Assembly: GCA_965249895.1 (NCBI GenBank)
Contig: CBDFNC010000002.1
Location: 124,001 to 188,000, forward strand
From: CBDFNC01 sp965249895
GTDB taxonomy: Bacteria; Pseudomonadota; Gammaproteobacteria; Enterobacterales; CBDFNC01
Direction: 5' to 3'
Length of the DNA stretch: 64,000 bases
This document shows, piece by piece, positions 18,381 to 26,951 of the stretch. The position numbers and the translations under genes were made by a program. The notes below the pieces were generated by a model. It ran no database searches. It had not been told where the DNA came from and worked only from the letters and a program-made list of their open reading frames with translations. Within the stretch, counting starts at the first letter, position 1; each line of letters begins with the position of its first letter.

Positions 18381-19688
18381 ATGAGCAGTAAAACTGTAGT
18401 GGTCGGTGCAGGAATTGCCGGTATAACAGCTGCATATTTTGCCCGAAAGAAGGGTGATGACGTGATTCTTCTAGAGTTGGAAGAGTGTGCCGGTGGTTTA
18501 TTAAAAAGTGAAACTAACCACTTTGGCTCATTCGATTATGGTACTCATATTGCAACTGTAATAGGGATTTTAGAGTTAGATAGTTTTCTTTTTAGTGACT
18601 CGTTTATAGTTGATTCTAATTGCTTTGACGTGACCAAATCAGGAAGCTATTTTTTTGATACTCTTAGTGAAATTAGCCCATTTGTGAATACTACAAATTT
18701 ACCTGCAGAGATATTGAACCCTGGGTACATTGAACTGTTATCTCATCAAGATGGTTCAGTTGTAGACCTAGAATCTGCGTTTATCTCTCATTATGGTGAA
18801 ACCTTGTATCATCATGTGTTTAAACCCGTGGCAATCAAGTTCTTTGGTTCGAAAGTAGCCGAAGTATCAGCATCGGCAATGAGCTTTTTTGACCTTAACA
18901 GAACTGTTGCTTTTGATCGGGGGGTCAGTGACCGATTGAAGTCTATTGATTGTTACAATCATAAGCTAGGCTATCATTACCCTACTAAAGGGGTGAAAAA
19001 ATATTACCCTCGAACAGGTGGGATCGGGTTTTGGGTGGAGACTTTGTTGCAACAAGCTATTTCTGCTGGAGTAGAGTTCTTTCCTAAAACATCAGTTAAG
19101 AAGTTGGTGTGTAGCTATAATAAGGTTGTAGGGGTTGAAACAAATAGCGGCTATTTTAATTGTGGGAAGCTTTTATGGACATTACCGTCAGCTTTTCTAT
19201 CAAAATTAATACCAGTTAAGACTAATGTAAGAAGACCAGAATTTAGAAATACTTGTTTGTTTGATTTTGTATTTGATAAGCCGTTGAATAGTGATTGTAT
19301 ATATATCAATGTTCATCAGCCTGGCCTTTATTCAGGTAGAATTACTTTATATCAGAACCTTTCTCCTGATAACTCTTTTTTAGCTTGTACTGTTGAATGC
19401 TTAGGTGATAATGATTTGGATTATTCGGTTTTATCCTCTGCAATTATGATTGAGTTGTTAAAGATGGGCCTTATCGGCCCTGAGCACAACTGCCTATTCG
19501 AAAAAATCCGCCCAGTGAAATCTGGATTTCCTTTAATTACAACCGAAATGATAGCGGCAAACAAGTCTCTAGAGGAAGAGTTGCGTTTAAAAGCAAGTAA
19601 TTTGACGTTTTTAGGCCGCAGCCCAGGAAGAGCATTTTTTATGTCCGATATTTTGTCTCAGGCATATTATGTTGGAAAGAATTGCTGA
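18381..19688 (+). CDS. FAD/NAD(P)-dependent oxidoreductase of the glycan island
   Basis: The 435-residue protein starts with a classic dinucleotide-binding Rossmann motif (VVVGAGIAGITAAYFARKKGDD, then LLELEECAGGLL), as in amine oxidase, protoporphyrinogen oxidase and UDP-galactopyranose mutase-like flavoproteins. A later FDYGTHIA motif and the region around residues 210-260 (PRTGGIGFWVETLLQQA) support an FAD-binding fold. The substrate is unknown; a sugar or a sugar-linked acyl group is plausible given the neighbours. A GAGGAGG ribosome site precedes the ATG. It lies between the Maf gene and a methyltransferase. Confidence 0.65.
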   Translation: MSSKTVVVGAGIAGITAAYFARKKGDDVILLELEECAGGLLKSETNHFGSFDYGTHIATVIGILELDSFLFSDSFIVDSNCFDVTKSGSYFFDTLSEISPFVNTTNLPAEILNPGYIELLSHQDGSVVDLESAFISHYGETLYHHVFKPVAIKFFGSKVAEVSASAMSFFDLNRTVAFDRGVSDRLKSIDCYNHKLGYHYPTKGVKKYYPRTGGIGFWVETLLQQAISAGVEFFPKTSVKKLVCSYNKVVGVETNSGYFNCGKLLWTLPSAFLSKLIPVKTNVRRPEFRNTCLFDFVFDKPLNSDCIYINVHQPGLYSGRITLYQNLSPDNSFLACTVECLGDNDLDYSVLSSAIMIELLKMGLIGPEHNCLFEKIRPVKSGFPLITTEMIAANKSLEEELRLKASNLTFLGRSPGRAFFMSDILSQAYYVGKNC

Positions 19689-19730
19689 AGAACAATAATA
19701 AACTAATTCGATAACAGAGAGTGTGGAAAT

Positions 19731-20450
19731 ATGAAATCATACTTTGATGCATATGGAGAAAGAGCTGAAAGTATTGAAAATAATACCCAAGCGGCAGGCC
19801 GTTATGCTATTCAGCAAGGAGCTGAAAAGGCAATTTTATTTGACTTAGTCAAAAAGTTGGATATTTGTCAAGAAGACAATTTGTTGGAGATTGGATGTGG
19901 TACTGGCAACCTTCTCATTCCATTGTCTTTTCTAGTTAATCGAAGCGTAGGCATAGACCACCAAGCTTGTGTAAGTAAGCTTATGGCCCGTATACCCTTG
20001 GCTAACCTGCAATGTGTTGGAGACGATTTTCTTAATCTAGATATACTGGAATTAGGCTATTTTTCCAAAATAGTTGTTTATAGCGTATTACACTGCCTGC
20101 ATGACAATGCTTCGCTTTATACATTTATTGATAAATCTTTGAGCCTTTTGGCACCAGGTGGTCAACTTATTTTTGGCGATATCCCAAATTTTGACCTGAA
20201 ACAACGCTTTATGACTTCTCTTGAAGGCGAACGCTTTGCTATGCAGTGGAGTCAAATGATGGCGTCGTCTGAAATTAAAGAGCCCGACTTTGGAGAGGTT
20301 AAGAGCGCCATTGTATTTAATGATGAAAAAGTTATTGAATTGGTTGGCTACATCAGGAGTAAAGGGTTTCACGCGTATGTTGTGCCTCAAAATCCAGATT
20401 TACCATTTGGGCATACCAGAGAAGATGTTGTAGTGAGGAAGGTTTGCTAA
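19731..20450 (+). CDS. Class I SAM-dependent methyltransferase
   Basis: The 239-residue protein has SAM-binding motif I (NLLEIGCGTGNLL, about residues 47-59), the acidic residue ending motif II (SVGIDHQ), and a motif IV-like stretch with FSKIVVYSVLHCLHD followed by LAPGGQLIFGD. It has no membrane segments and is cytoplasmic. In this setting it may O- or N-methylate the nonulosonic acid or a substituent on it. Its stop overlaps the start of the next gene (TAATG), indicating translational coupling. Confidence 0.75.
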   Translation: MKSYFDAYGERAESIENNTQAAGRYAIQQGAEKAILFDLVKKLDICQEDNLLEIGCGTGNLLIPLSFLVNRSVGIDHQACVSKLMARIPLANLQCVGDDFLNLDILELGYFSKIVVYSVLHCLHDNASLYTFIDKSLSLLAPGGQLIFGDIPNFDLKQRFMTSLEGERFAMQWSQMMASSEIKEPDFGEVKSAIVFNDEKVIELVGYIRSKGFHAYVVPQNPDLPFGHTREDVVVRKVC

Positions 20451-21382
20451 TGGGGAGCTTATGGCGGGAGTCTTCACGATTAGTATCAGGCCAACCAGCG
20501 CCTAAAAATAACCAAATTTTCCCGAGTGGAAGGCAGGCAATCGGAAGAGCATTGCAGGAGTTTGGTTTGGGGCGGTCTTGCCGCGTTGCTATTCCTGAAT
20601 TTAGTTCAGCTTGTGTTATCAGTGCTATTGGGCGCTATTCAACACCACTTCCTATGAGAGAAGTCATTGAGTACCAGATCCCAGTGGATGCAGTCTTAGC
20701 ATATGAGCAATGGGGCTGGCCTTTTAGAAATGATGAATTATCTAGGTTACGTCAAGGGTACCCTAAAATCATTTTGGATTGTGTAGACTCGCCTGATGCA
20801 GTGTACCGGCACGATGAAATTCTAGAAACATCAGATATCAATGTAGTTATCAGCCTTTCTAAGTGCCTCGGTTTACCCGGTGGTGGCTTGTTAAAAGGCG
20901 GAAAAGGATGGTTTGAAGCTAGTTTGGACGGAGCAATTATTGATCTAGATATGTCGAACCCGTTAGTGGTCGATTATACAAAAAGCCATTTGGCATCAAC
21001 CGAATATTTAACTCCCTTGCTAGATAACCATAACATCCTAATGTCACTATCATTGGAAAGTGGTTTAAGAGCCGATAATTTGACCTGCCTGTTAAACTCT
21101 TCGTTATCTGACTGTTGGCCGAATTGGATGCGTGACGCTGTTACTAAAAAATGTGCCGCTGGCATCGCACCACTTTTAAGAGGTATCTCAGCTGAAAAGT
21201 TACAGTTGATTGCTGATGATGTCATGCGTCAGTTTGGTATTTGTACCCAAGTTTATAATTTCAACTGGAGCGGTTCACCTCTATTGACGGAGTATGAACC
21301 TTGTTTAGCATTTCCTACACATGGTGAAATATCGCTGGACTACGATTTAGTTTCAAAAATAGCTGATGCGGCTAATGTTTAA
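20450..21382 (+). CDS. DegT/DnrJ-like PLP aminotransferase-fold protein (weak)
   Basis: The 310-residue product resembles short, divergent members of the DegT/DnrJ/EryC1 aminotransferase fold: an N-terminal PSGRQAIGRALQEFGLG, then VAIPEFSSACVISAIG, an acidic LDCVDSPDA, and VVISLSKCLGLPGGGLLKGG, where the Lys would be the PLP lysine. It is shorter than the usual about 370 residues and lacks some familiar blocks, so it may be a non-catalytic or specialised relative. I chose the ATG at 20450, which overlaps the previous stop and has GAGGAAGG upstream. The function within the glycan pathway is not known. Confidence 0.45.
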   Translation: MGSLWRESSRLVSGQPAPKNNQIFPSGRQAIGRALQEFGLGRSCRVAIPEFSSACVISAIGRYSTPLPMREVIEYQIPVDAVLAYEQWGWPFRNDELSRLRQGYPKIILDCVDSPDAVYRHDEILETSDINVVISLSKCLGLPGGGLLKGGKGWFEASLDGAIIDLDMSNPLVVDYTKSHLASTEYLTPLLDNHNILMSLSLESGLRADNLTCLLNSSLSDCWPNWMRDAVTKKCAAGIAPLLRGISAEKLQLIADDVMRQFGICTQVYNFNWSGSPLLTEYEPCLAFPTHGEISLDYDLVSKIADAANV

Positions 21383-21406
21383 CTATTTGTAATGCATAGT
21401 TAAACG

Positions 21407-21423
21407 CAATTGTGTCACAATTG
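21407..21423. promoter_or_regulatory. Palindromic site next to a sigma54 promoter
   Basis: CAATTGTGTCACAATTG is a perfect 8-1-8 inverted repeat ending one base before a TGG-N10-GC promoter element. It could be an operator or activator site, or a small hairpin; no U-tract follows, so a terminator is unlikely. Confidence 0.45.
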
Positions 21424-21439
21424 TGGTCCAAATATTGCC
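21424..21439 (+). promoter_or_regulatory. Candidate sigma54 promoter inside the glycan island
   Basis: TGGTCCAAATATTGCC has GG at 21425-21426 and GC at 21437-21438 with 10 bases between, 63 bases before the chosen methyltransferase start. The gap between the previous stop and this start (119 bases) leaves room for an independent promoter. Confidence 0.55.
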
Positions 21440-21501
21440 TAATGTGGGCAGGTACATGTCAGAATTTGTCGACAATAGTTAGATTATCAGTGAGAGCGAC
21501 C

Positions 21502-22401
21502 ATGGATTCGAATGTTATTAACTCGCTTGTAGTGAAAATCGGGAAGCTTAACCCGCTACAAAAAAGCTTTATAAGTGACAGTTTATCTACACTGACACTT
21601 GATGAAATAAGGATATTTGAGGCTTATCTTGATTATTGCTATTCACAGGACATTAGCCCTGACTTTCTTGCTAGCTCATACGACTTGATCGTAAAAGATA
21701 CGTTCCGTGAACAAGTTTTTTTTCAACGTCACGGTAGATATCGTCATAGCTCGTACCGGGAGGTAGCTAACTCGGTGTACCATAATGACGAATATATGAG
21801 TAAGTATATGTTTGGCCTCGCACTATCGACCTTTCTTTGGCCAAACCACATGGCTATGCACCGCTTCTTTATTAGAACATTGCCTAAAGAAATGACTGGA
21901 AGCTACCTAGAAATTGGTCCCGGCCACGGATTTTATTTTATGCAAGCAATGCAATACAGTGGTTTCGAACAATTTCAGGCTGTTGATATCAGCGCAACCA
22001 GTGTGGCAATGACGACCGATATAATTAAGAGTGGTTGCTTCGGAACGTATGAAAATTATGCAATTGAAAGAACCGACTTTCTTGCTTGGGGAGCGGAGCA
22101 CAACTTTGACTGTGTGGTGATGGCGGAAGTCCTAGAACACGTAGAAAAGCCAGAGGCGTTTCTTAAGCAAATATGTAAGTTTGCTAAACCGGATGCACAT
22201 ATATTTGTTACTACTTGTATTAACGCACCCGCAATAGATCATATCTACCTTTATCCAGATGTAGAGAGTCTACGAACTCAGATCAAAGACAGTGGTTTAA
22301 ATATTGTTGAAGAACTATTGGTGCCATACGTGGGTAAAACGATAGAGCAAAGCATTTCTGCTAAGCTGCCGATAAATATAGCAATGGTACTGAAAAAGTG
22401 A
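21502..22401 (+). CDS. Class I SAM-dependent methyltransferase
   Basis: The about 299-residue protein has a helical N-terminal extension (about residues 1-120), then SAM motif I (YLEIGPGHGFYFMQAM), acidic motif II (FQAVDISATS) and a motif IV-like FDCVVMAEVLEHVEKPEAFLKQI. It probably methylates a small substrate. I place the start at the ATG at 21502, because an upstream in-frame start at 21412 would lie on a palindrome and sigma54 promoter, and a GAGAG site precedes 21502. As the second methyltransferase of the island it could supply one of two O-methylations. The stop overlaps the next start (TGATG). Confidence 0.72.
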   Translation: MDSNVINSLVVKIGKLNPLQKSFISDSLSTLTLDEIRIFEAYLDYCYSQDISPDFLASSYDLIVKDTFREQVFFQRHGRYRHSSYREVANSVYHNDEYMSKYMFGLALSTFLWPNHMAMHRFFIRTLPKEMTGSYLEIGPGHGFYFMQAMQYSGFEQFQAVDISATSVAMTTDIIKSGCFGTYENYAIERTDFLAWGAEHNFDCVVMAEVLEHVEKPEAFLKQICKFAKPDAHIFVTTCINAPAIDHIYLYPDVESLRTQIKDSGLNIVEELLVPYVGKTIEQSISAKLPINIAMVLKK

Positions 22402-22814
22402 TGAATGAGTTTGGTCTCAAGTTTCACCATTTTGGATTGGCAACGCAGAATCCCAGCTTAGCTGGAGCCTTTTTGCAAGGGTTAGGTTACCGGGTAAGTG
22501 AAACAGTTTTTGATCCGGAGCAAAATGTGAATTTGAGGTTAGCCACGCATTCGTCTCAACCTTGGGTAGAGTTAGTTTATGCCGCTGGGACAGAAGGTCC
22601 ACTAAGTAATATTTTAAAAGGTAGTCATAGCCTGATTTACCATATGTGTTATGAAGCGGAGAGTCCAATCAGTAGTTTAGAAAAAATGCATGAACACGGG
22701 CATAGAGTCTTTACTGTTTCTCCTCCTAAGCCTGCTCTACTTTTTGATGGGAAAAAAGTTTCATTCCATATGGTTAGAGGGGTGGGTCTGATGGAGATAT
22801 TGCATAATGTTTGA
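22401..22814 (+). CDS. VOC (glyoxalase-like) family protein
   Basis: The 137-residue protein has the vicinal-oxygen-chelate fold seen in methylmalonyl-CoA epimerase and glyoxalase. Candidate metal ligands are visible in order: FHHFGLAT near the start, WVELVYA (Glu), LIYHMCYE (His) and LMEILHN (Glu) at the end. Such enzymes isomerise or epimerise small carboxylic or thioester substrates, fitting the adjacent ACP and FkbH-like genes. It overlaps the genes on both sides (start at TGATG; end overlaps the FkbH-like start), so translation is coupled. The substrate is unknown. Confidence 0.7.
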   Translation: MNEFGLKFHHFGLATQNPSLAGAFLQGLGYRVSETVFDPEQNVNLRLATHSSQPWVELVYAAGTEGPLSNILKGSHSLIYHMCYEAESPISSLEKMHEHGHRVFTVSPPKPALLFDGKKVSFHMVRGVGLMEILHNV

Positions 22815-24582
22815 ACCTTTCTATTCGTTCCCAGAAATGCAGACAAAAGCTCTATTACCCAGGCAATCCAATACTTCGTTGAAAATTGCAGTTCTGAGGA
22901 ATATTACTCTAGAAGCAATTGAGATCCCTCTCAGTTTTTATGCTAGTGAGCGAGGGTATCAAGCTGAAACCTTTTTTGGAGGCTTTGACACGATACTTCA
23001 AGATGTGGTTAACAAGGACAGTGTAATAAATTCCGACATAGATCTTATATTGGTTTACCACCAGTTAATGGCCGCATCACCTAAGTTGTTTGATGAATTC
23101 TGTCAGCTCTCAGGGGAGGAGCGGGACCGTGAAGCGGAGCATCTGCTTGGATACATAAATTCGGTAATGGCGGCTTTGGCGCAACGGGTACCAGAAGCAA
23201 CAATACTGTGGCATAATTTTGAAGTCCCTACCTCTTCGTCATTCGGCCTGGCCGATCCTTACTTGCCCCAGGGGAAAACTCATTTTATTCGTTCTCTTAA
23301 TAGCCAAATTGAACACCTGGCGGCTGAATACCCCAACTGTAAAGTCGTTGAATCAGATCTCATTGTGAGACAGATTGGAGAACAGGTTTATTATGATTGG
23401 CGATATTGGCACATAGCCCGCTCTCCATATAGTCGCCAGGCGTTAACAGCGTTTGCAAAACAAGATATTGCCTTGTTTGAGATGATAAAAGGTAAAGCGA
23501 AAAAGTGTCTGGTTTTGGATTGTGATAATACCCTATGGGGTGGAATAGTTGGTGAGGAAGGGACTCGGGGAATTAAATTAGGTGAAAGCTATCCCGGAAT
23601 CGAATATAAGGCATTTCAAAAGCATATTCTGGAGCTTCACTCGCGTGGTGTTATTTTGGCTCTGTGCTCGAAGAACAATGAACAGGATGTCTGGGATGTA
23701 TTTGATAAACACCCTGAAATGTTACTAAAACGAGAACATATAGCGGCTCATCGAATCAACTGGCTCGATAAGGCTACTAATATCGCGTCCATGTCATCTG
23801 AGTTAAATTTAGGGCTAGATAGCCTAGTCTTTCTCGATGATAGTCCATACGAAGTTGAGCAGGTACAGTATCAACTACCTGAAGTTACATCCATTTGTTT
23901 AAATGTCACGCAGTCGACTCAATTCGCTAGCCAATTGAGAGCCAGTCGTTGGTTTGATACCTTGTTAGTAACCTGGGAGGACGGCCAACGAGGGGCTATG
24001 TATCAGGCTCAGCGAAAACGAGAAGAATATAAGAGCGGTCCAAGTCTCGAAGATTATTTGGCAGGCCTTGAGATGAGTCTGACATTTTCACTTGCCAGCG
24101 AAGAAACCTTCAGAAGAGTTGCCCAACAAACTCAAAAAACGAACCAGTTTAACTTGACAACGTTTAGACATGATGAACGTGCAATATCTGCATTTATGCT
24201 GTCTAACAAACATCGAGTTTATACCCTCACGTTGAAAGATAGGTTTGGTGACATGGGAGTAGTAGGTTCAGCTGTTGTTAGCCTGCAAGGAGTTCAGGCT
24301 AGCATTGATACTTTTTTGCTGTCATGTCGTGTGCTTGGGCGCAAGGTAGAGCAGGCGTTTTTGGCACTTGTCATGACCGAATGTGTAAAGTTGGGTTGTC
24401 AGCAGGTGATAGGCCGGTTTGTTGCAAGTAAAAAAAATCAGCAAGTCCACAATTTTTATTTGACTTACGGATTCGTCCAATTGGAGACATTGGAACAAGG
24501 TGAAATAAGGTATGTAAATGAACCAATAAGCTCACCTTATATACCTAATTTTTTTAAAATAAATAACCAAGCGTTTAGCTAA
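22807..24582 (+). CDS. FkbH-like HAD-IIIC family protein
   Basis: The 591-residue protein matches the FkbH family. It has an N-terminal domain (about 1-230), then a HAD-IIIC domain with the nucleophile motif CLVLDCDNTLWGGIVGEEG (Asp about 238 and 240), a later FLDDSPYEVEQV motif, and a GNAT-like C-terminal part (about 430-580). Characterised FkbH-type proteins take glyceryl units from 1,3-bisphosphoglycerate, dephosphorylate them and load them on an acyl carrier protein. An ACP gene follows 9 bases later, so the same chemistry is likely here. The start overlaps the VOC gene end. Confidence 0.8.
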   Translation: MFEPFYSFPEMQTKALLPRQSNTSLKIAVLRNITLEAIEIPLSFYASERGYQAETFFGGFDTILQDVVNKDSVINSDIDLILVYHQLMAASPKLFDEFCQLSGEERDREAEHLLGYINSVMAALAQRVPEATILWHNFEVPTSSSFGLADPYLPQGKTHFIRSLNSQIEHLAAEYPNCKVVESDLIVRQIGEQVYYDWRYWHIARSPYSRQALTAFAKQDIALFEMIKGKAKKCLVLDCDNTLWGGIVGEEGTRGIKLGESYPGIEYKAFQKHILELHSRGVILALCSKNNEQDVWDVFDKHPEMLLKREHIAAHRINWLDKATNIASMSSELNLGLDSLVFLDDSPYEVEQVQYQLPEVTSICLNVTQSTQFASQLRASRWFDTLLVTWEDGQRGAMYQAQRKREEYKSGPSLEDYLAGLEMSLTFSLASEETFRRVAQQTQKTNQFNLTTFRHDERAISAFMLSNKHRVYTLTLKDRFGDMGVVGSAVVSLQGVQASIDTFLLSCRVLGRKVEQAFLALVMTECVKLGCQQVIGRFVASKKNQQVHNFYLTYGFVQLETLEQGEIRYVNEPISSPYIPNFFKINNQAFS

Positions 24583-24591
24583 GAGTATATT

Positions 24592-24816
24592 ATGGAACAA
24601 ATATTATTTAATGTAATTGATCAGACGCTGGGGTTGCCTGAAGGTACAATTAATCTCCAGTCAAGCTCAGAAAACGTAGAAAAGTGGGATTCATTAGCAC
24701 ATATGAATCTTATCTTTTCGATTGAAGATAGTTTCAGCATCACCTTCGGTGATGAGCAACTGACGGATTCTATGAGTGTAAAATCTCTGCTGGCAATAGT
24801 TTCAGCGAATTCGTAA
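24592..24816 (+). CDS. Acyl carrier protein
   Basis: The 74-residue acidic protein has the phosphopantetheine attachment motif WDSLAHMNL, with Ser34 as the predicted attachment site, and typical length. It sits between the FkbH-like loading protein and an AAC(3)-like transferase, which suggests it carries a glyceryl-type acyl group to be moved onto the sugar, rather than serving fatty-acid synthesis. Confidence 0.85.
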   Translation: MEQILFNVIDQTLGLPEGTINLQSSSENVEKWDSLAHMNLIFSIEDSFSITFGDEQLTDSMSVKSLLAIVSANS

Positions 24817-24817
24817 G

Positions 24818-25618
24818 TTGAAGCGTTTCCACTATCAGCACGATGATATTGTTAAGGCGCTCAGGGCTGTAGGGGTTTCTCGTGGGGATGTTCTTTACAG
24901 CCATTTTGGGTTAATTCAGCTTGGCTTATTAAAAGAGCTTGGTGAAGGCAAAAGCTTGGTAGAAACCTTCATGCATGCGATCTCTGAAGTATTGGGTCCT
25001 GAAGGCAGCTTTATTACCCCAGCCTTTAGCTATAGCTTTTGCAAAAAAGAGACGTTTGACCCAATGCAAACACCATCCGATGTAGGGGCGTTTGGAGAGC
25101 AGTTTCGTCAATTCTCCCAGGTGAAGCGTAGTGTGGACCCGCTATTTTCTGTTTCTGGTATAGGTCCTCATGTCGAGAGCCTGTTTTATGAACTACCGAA
25201 CACTAGCTTTGGCTCTGACTGTTTGTATGAGCGCTTATTATCTTACCCCACTAAGGTATGTAACTTCGGATTAAGTCTCTTCTATTTTACGCCCATCCAT
25301 CACTTGGAAAGAACACTTGGGGTTCCATATCGCTTCGATAAAACCTTTAGTGGAGAAATAGTAGGGCGAGGGGAAACACAATGGAGCTATTACGTAAGGG
25401 CCTTGTGTGACAATAGTTTGCCTGACTGTACGGCACTACAGAAACATGCAACAGAAGAAGGAATAGTGAAATATTCTTGCCTAGGGTTAGGCAAAGTATA
25501 CTGTGTTCCTCTGAAGGTATATTACCAATTTGCATCAGAGAAGATTAAAGAAAACCCTTGGTATTTAGCTCAAGGGCCTAAGATGACTGAAGAGTTCCTT
25601 ACAGAATTTAAAAGGTAG
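24818..25618 (+). CDS. AAC(3)-family N-acyltransferase
   Basis: The 266-residue protein resembles the aminoglycoside 3-N-acetyltransferase fold: RAVGVSRGDVLYSHFGLIQLG near the start, GSFITPAFSYSFCKKETFDP, RSVDPLFSVSGIGPH and FTPIHHLERTLGVPYRFDKTF with the conserved His pair. Family members outside resistance contexts acylate amino sugars. With an ACP gene one base upstream it may transfer an ACP-bound acyl group to an amino group of the nonulosonic acid. The start is a TTG; no ATG fits the conserved N-terminus. Antibiotic resistance is not implied. Confidence 0.7.
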   Translation: MKRFHYQHDDIVKALRAVGVSRGDVLYSHFGLIQLGLLKELGEGKSLVETFMHAISEVLGPEGSFITPAFSYSFCKKETFDPMQTPSDVGAFGEQFRQFSQVKRSVDPLFSVSGIGPHVESLFYELPNTSFGSDCLYERLLSYPTKVCNFGLSLFYFTPIHHLERTLGVPYRFDKTFSGEIVGRGETQWSYYVRALCDNSLPDCTALQKHATEEGIVKYSCLGLGKVYCVPLKVYYQFASEKIKENPWYLAQGPKMTEEFLTEFKR

Positions 25619-25629
25619 TGGAGTACAAA

Positions 25630-26943
25630 ATGTCTGGTAAGACTTTCACTGAACTTGGTTGTGATATGCACGAATTGGCCCAGTTGCTTTTTCCTATTTG
25701 CCGAAGCTTAACGGGTGATGGTGTACGTAAAACATTTTCAATTTTGAAATCCCAGCTTCCATCCTTAACTACGTTTGAAGTGCCATCAGGTACACAGGCA
25801 TTTGACTGGAAAATCCCTGAAGAGTGGAACATAAGGGAGGCGTTTATTATTGATCCTGTGGGTAAGAGAATTGTTGATTTTAAAGAAAGCAATCTTCACG
25901 TGTTAGGTTACTCTGAGCCTGTTGATACAGCTGTTGATCTCGATGTATTGCAAAAACATTTGTATTCTTTGCCAGATCAGCCAACCGCCATTCCATATGT
26001 TACTTCCTATTATCAGAAGAGGTGGGGGTTTTGCCTTACTCATCAGCAAAGGGAAGAGCTTGCAGAGGGTGTGTATAAAGTAAAAATTGATAGTGAGTTA
26101 AAACCAGGCTCAATGACATATGGTGAATACCTGATCCCCGGCGAAACCGATGAAGAAATATTGCTTTCAACATATATATGTCATCCCTCAATGGCCAACA
26201 ATGAGTTATCAGGGCCAGTGATAGCTAGCTTTCTCGCCAAGTGGTTGCAAACACTCCCGCAGCGCAGGTATTCGTACCGTATTGTTTTTGTACCGGAAAC
26301 CATAGGTTCTATTTATTACATTTCTAAGCACCTTCGGGAACTGAAGAAGAAAGTAAAGGCTGGTTTTGTTATCACTTGTATAGGTGATGAAAGAGCCTAT
26401 TCTTATTTGCCTTCTCGTTTTGGACGTTCATTGGCAGACAAAGTGGCAAAGCATGTATTAACTCATTTGGCTCCGAATTTTGATGAGTATAGTTTTCTCG
26501 ACAGGGGAAGCGATGAGAGGCAGTATTGTGCTCCCGGTGTAGATCTGCCCGTGTGTTCCATTATGAGATCCAAGTATGCCACATATCCCGAATACCATAC
26601 GTCTTTGGATAACCTCGAATTGGTAACCCCGAAAGGCCTTGAAGGGGGCTACAACGTATTGAAGGCATGCATCGAATTACTGGAAGCCAATCAATACTAC
26701 AAAGCGACAATATTGTGTGAACCTCAGCTCGGAAAGCGTGGATTATACCCCACTATTAGTACAAAAAATTCAACCGCCCAGGTACGAGATATGATGAACT
26801 TGTTAGCCTATGCAGATGGAGAAAATGATCTTCTGGATATAGGCGACAAGATAGGTGTATATGCTTATAACTTGCTACCAATTGCGAACCGTCTGGTGGA
26901 TGAGGGGTTATTGATGTCAGTGTGTAGCGAAGCAACGGAGTAA
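25630..26943 (+). CDS. DUF4910 / M28-like aminopeptidase-domain protein
   Basis: The 437-residue protein shows the DUF4910 pattern: an N-terminal LAQLLFPICRSLTGDGVRKT, FEVPSGTQAFDWKIPEEWNI, EEILLSTYICHPSMANNELSGP with possible metal ligands (His, Asn, Glu), and a C-terminal winged-helix-like region. Homologues occur in flagellin-glycan loci; as I recall, Campylobacter Cj1295 is of this type and is needed for a 2,3-di-O-methylglyceric acid substituent on pseudaminic acid. The ATG at 25630 with a GTGGAG site is preferred to the GTG at 25618 that overlaps the previous stop. The exact reaction is unknown. Confidence 0.7.
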   Translation: MSGKTFTELGCDMHELAQLLFPICRSLTGDGVRKTFSILKSQLPSLTTFEVPSGTQAFDWKIPEEWNIREAFIIDPVGKRIVDFKESNLHVLGYSEPVDTAVDLDVLQKHLYSLPDQPTAIPYVTSYYQKRWGFCLTHQQREELAEGVYKVKIDSELKPGSMTYGEYLIPGETDEEILLSTYICHPSMANNELSGPVIASFLAKWLQTLPQRRYSYRIVFVPETIGSIYYISKHLRELKKKVKAGFVITCIGDERAYSYLPSRFGRSLADKVAKHVLTHLAPNFDEYSFLDRGSDERQYCAPGVDLPVCSIMRSKYATYPEYHTSLDNLELVTPKGLEGGYNVLKACIELLEANQYYKATILCEPQLGKRGLYPTISTKNSTAQVRDMMNLLAYADGENDLLDIGDKIGVYAYNLLPIANRLVDEGLLMSVCSEATE

Positions 26944-26951
26944 AACGACAG

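Noticed and set aside
21412..21501. Upstream start for the methyltransferase at 21502
   Set aside because: The extension would overlay a palindrome and a sigma54-type promoter and adds no conserved sequence.
24818..25618. Aminoglycoside resistance gene
   Set aside because: Family similarity only; its place between an acyl carrier protein gene and a DUF4910 gene in a sugar operon points to glycan acylation.
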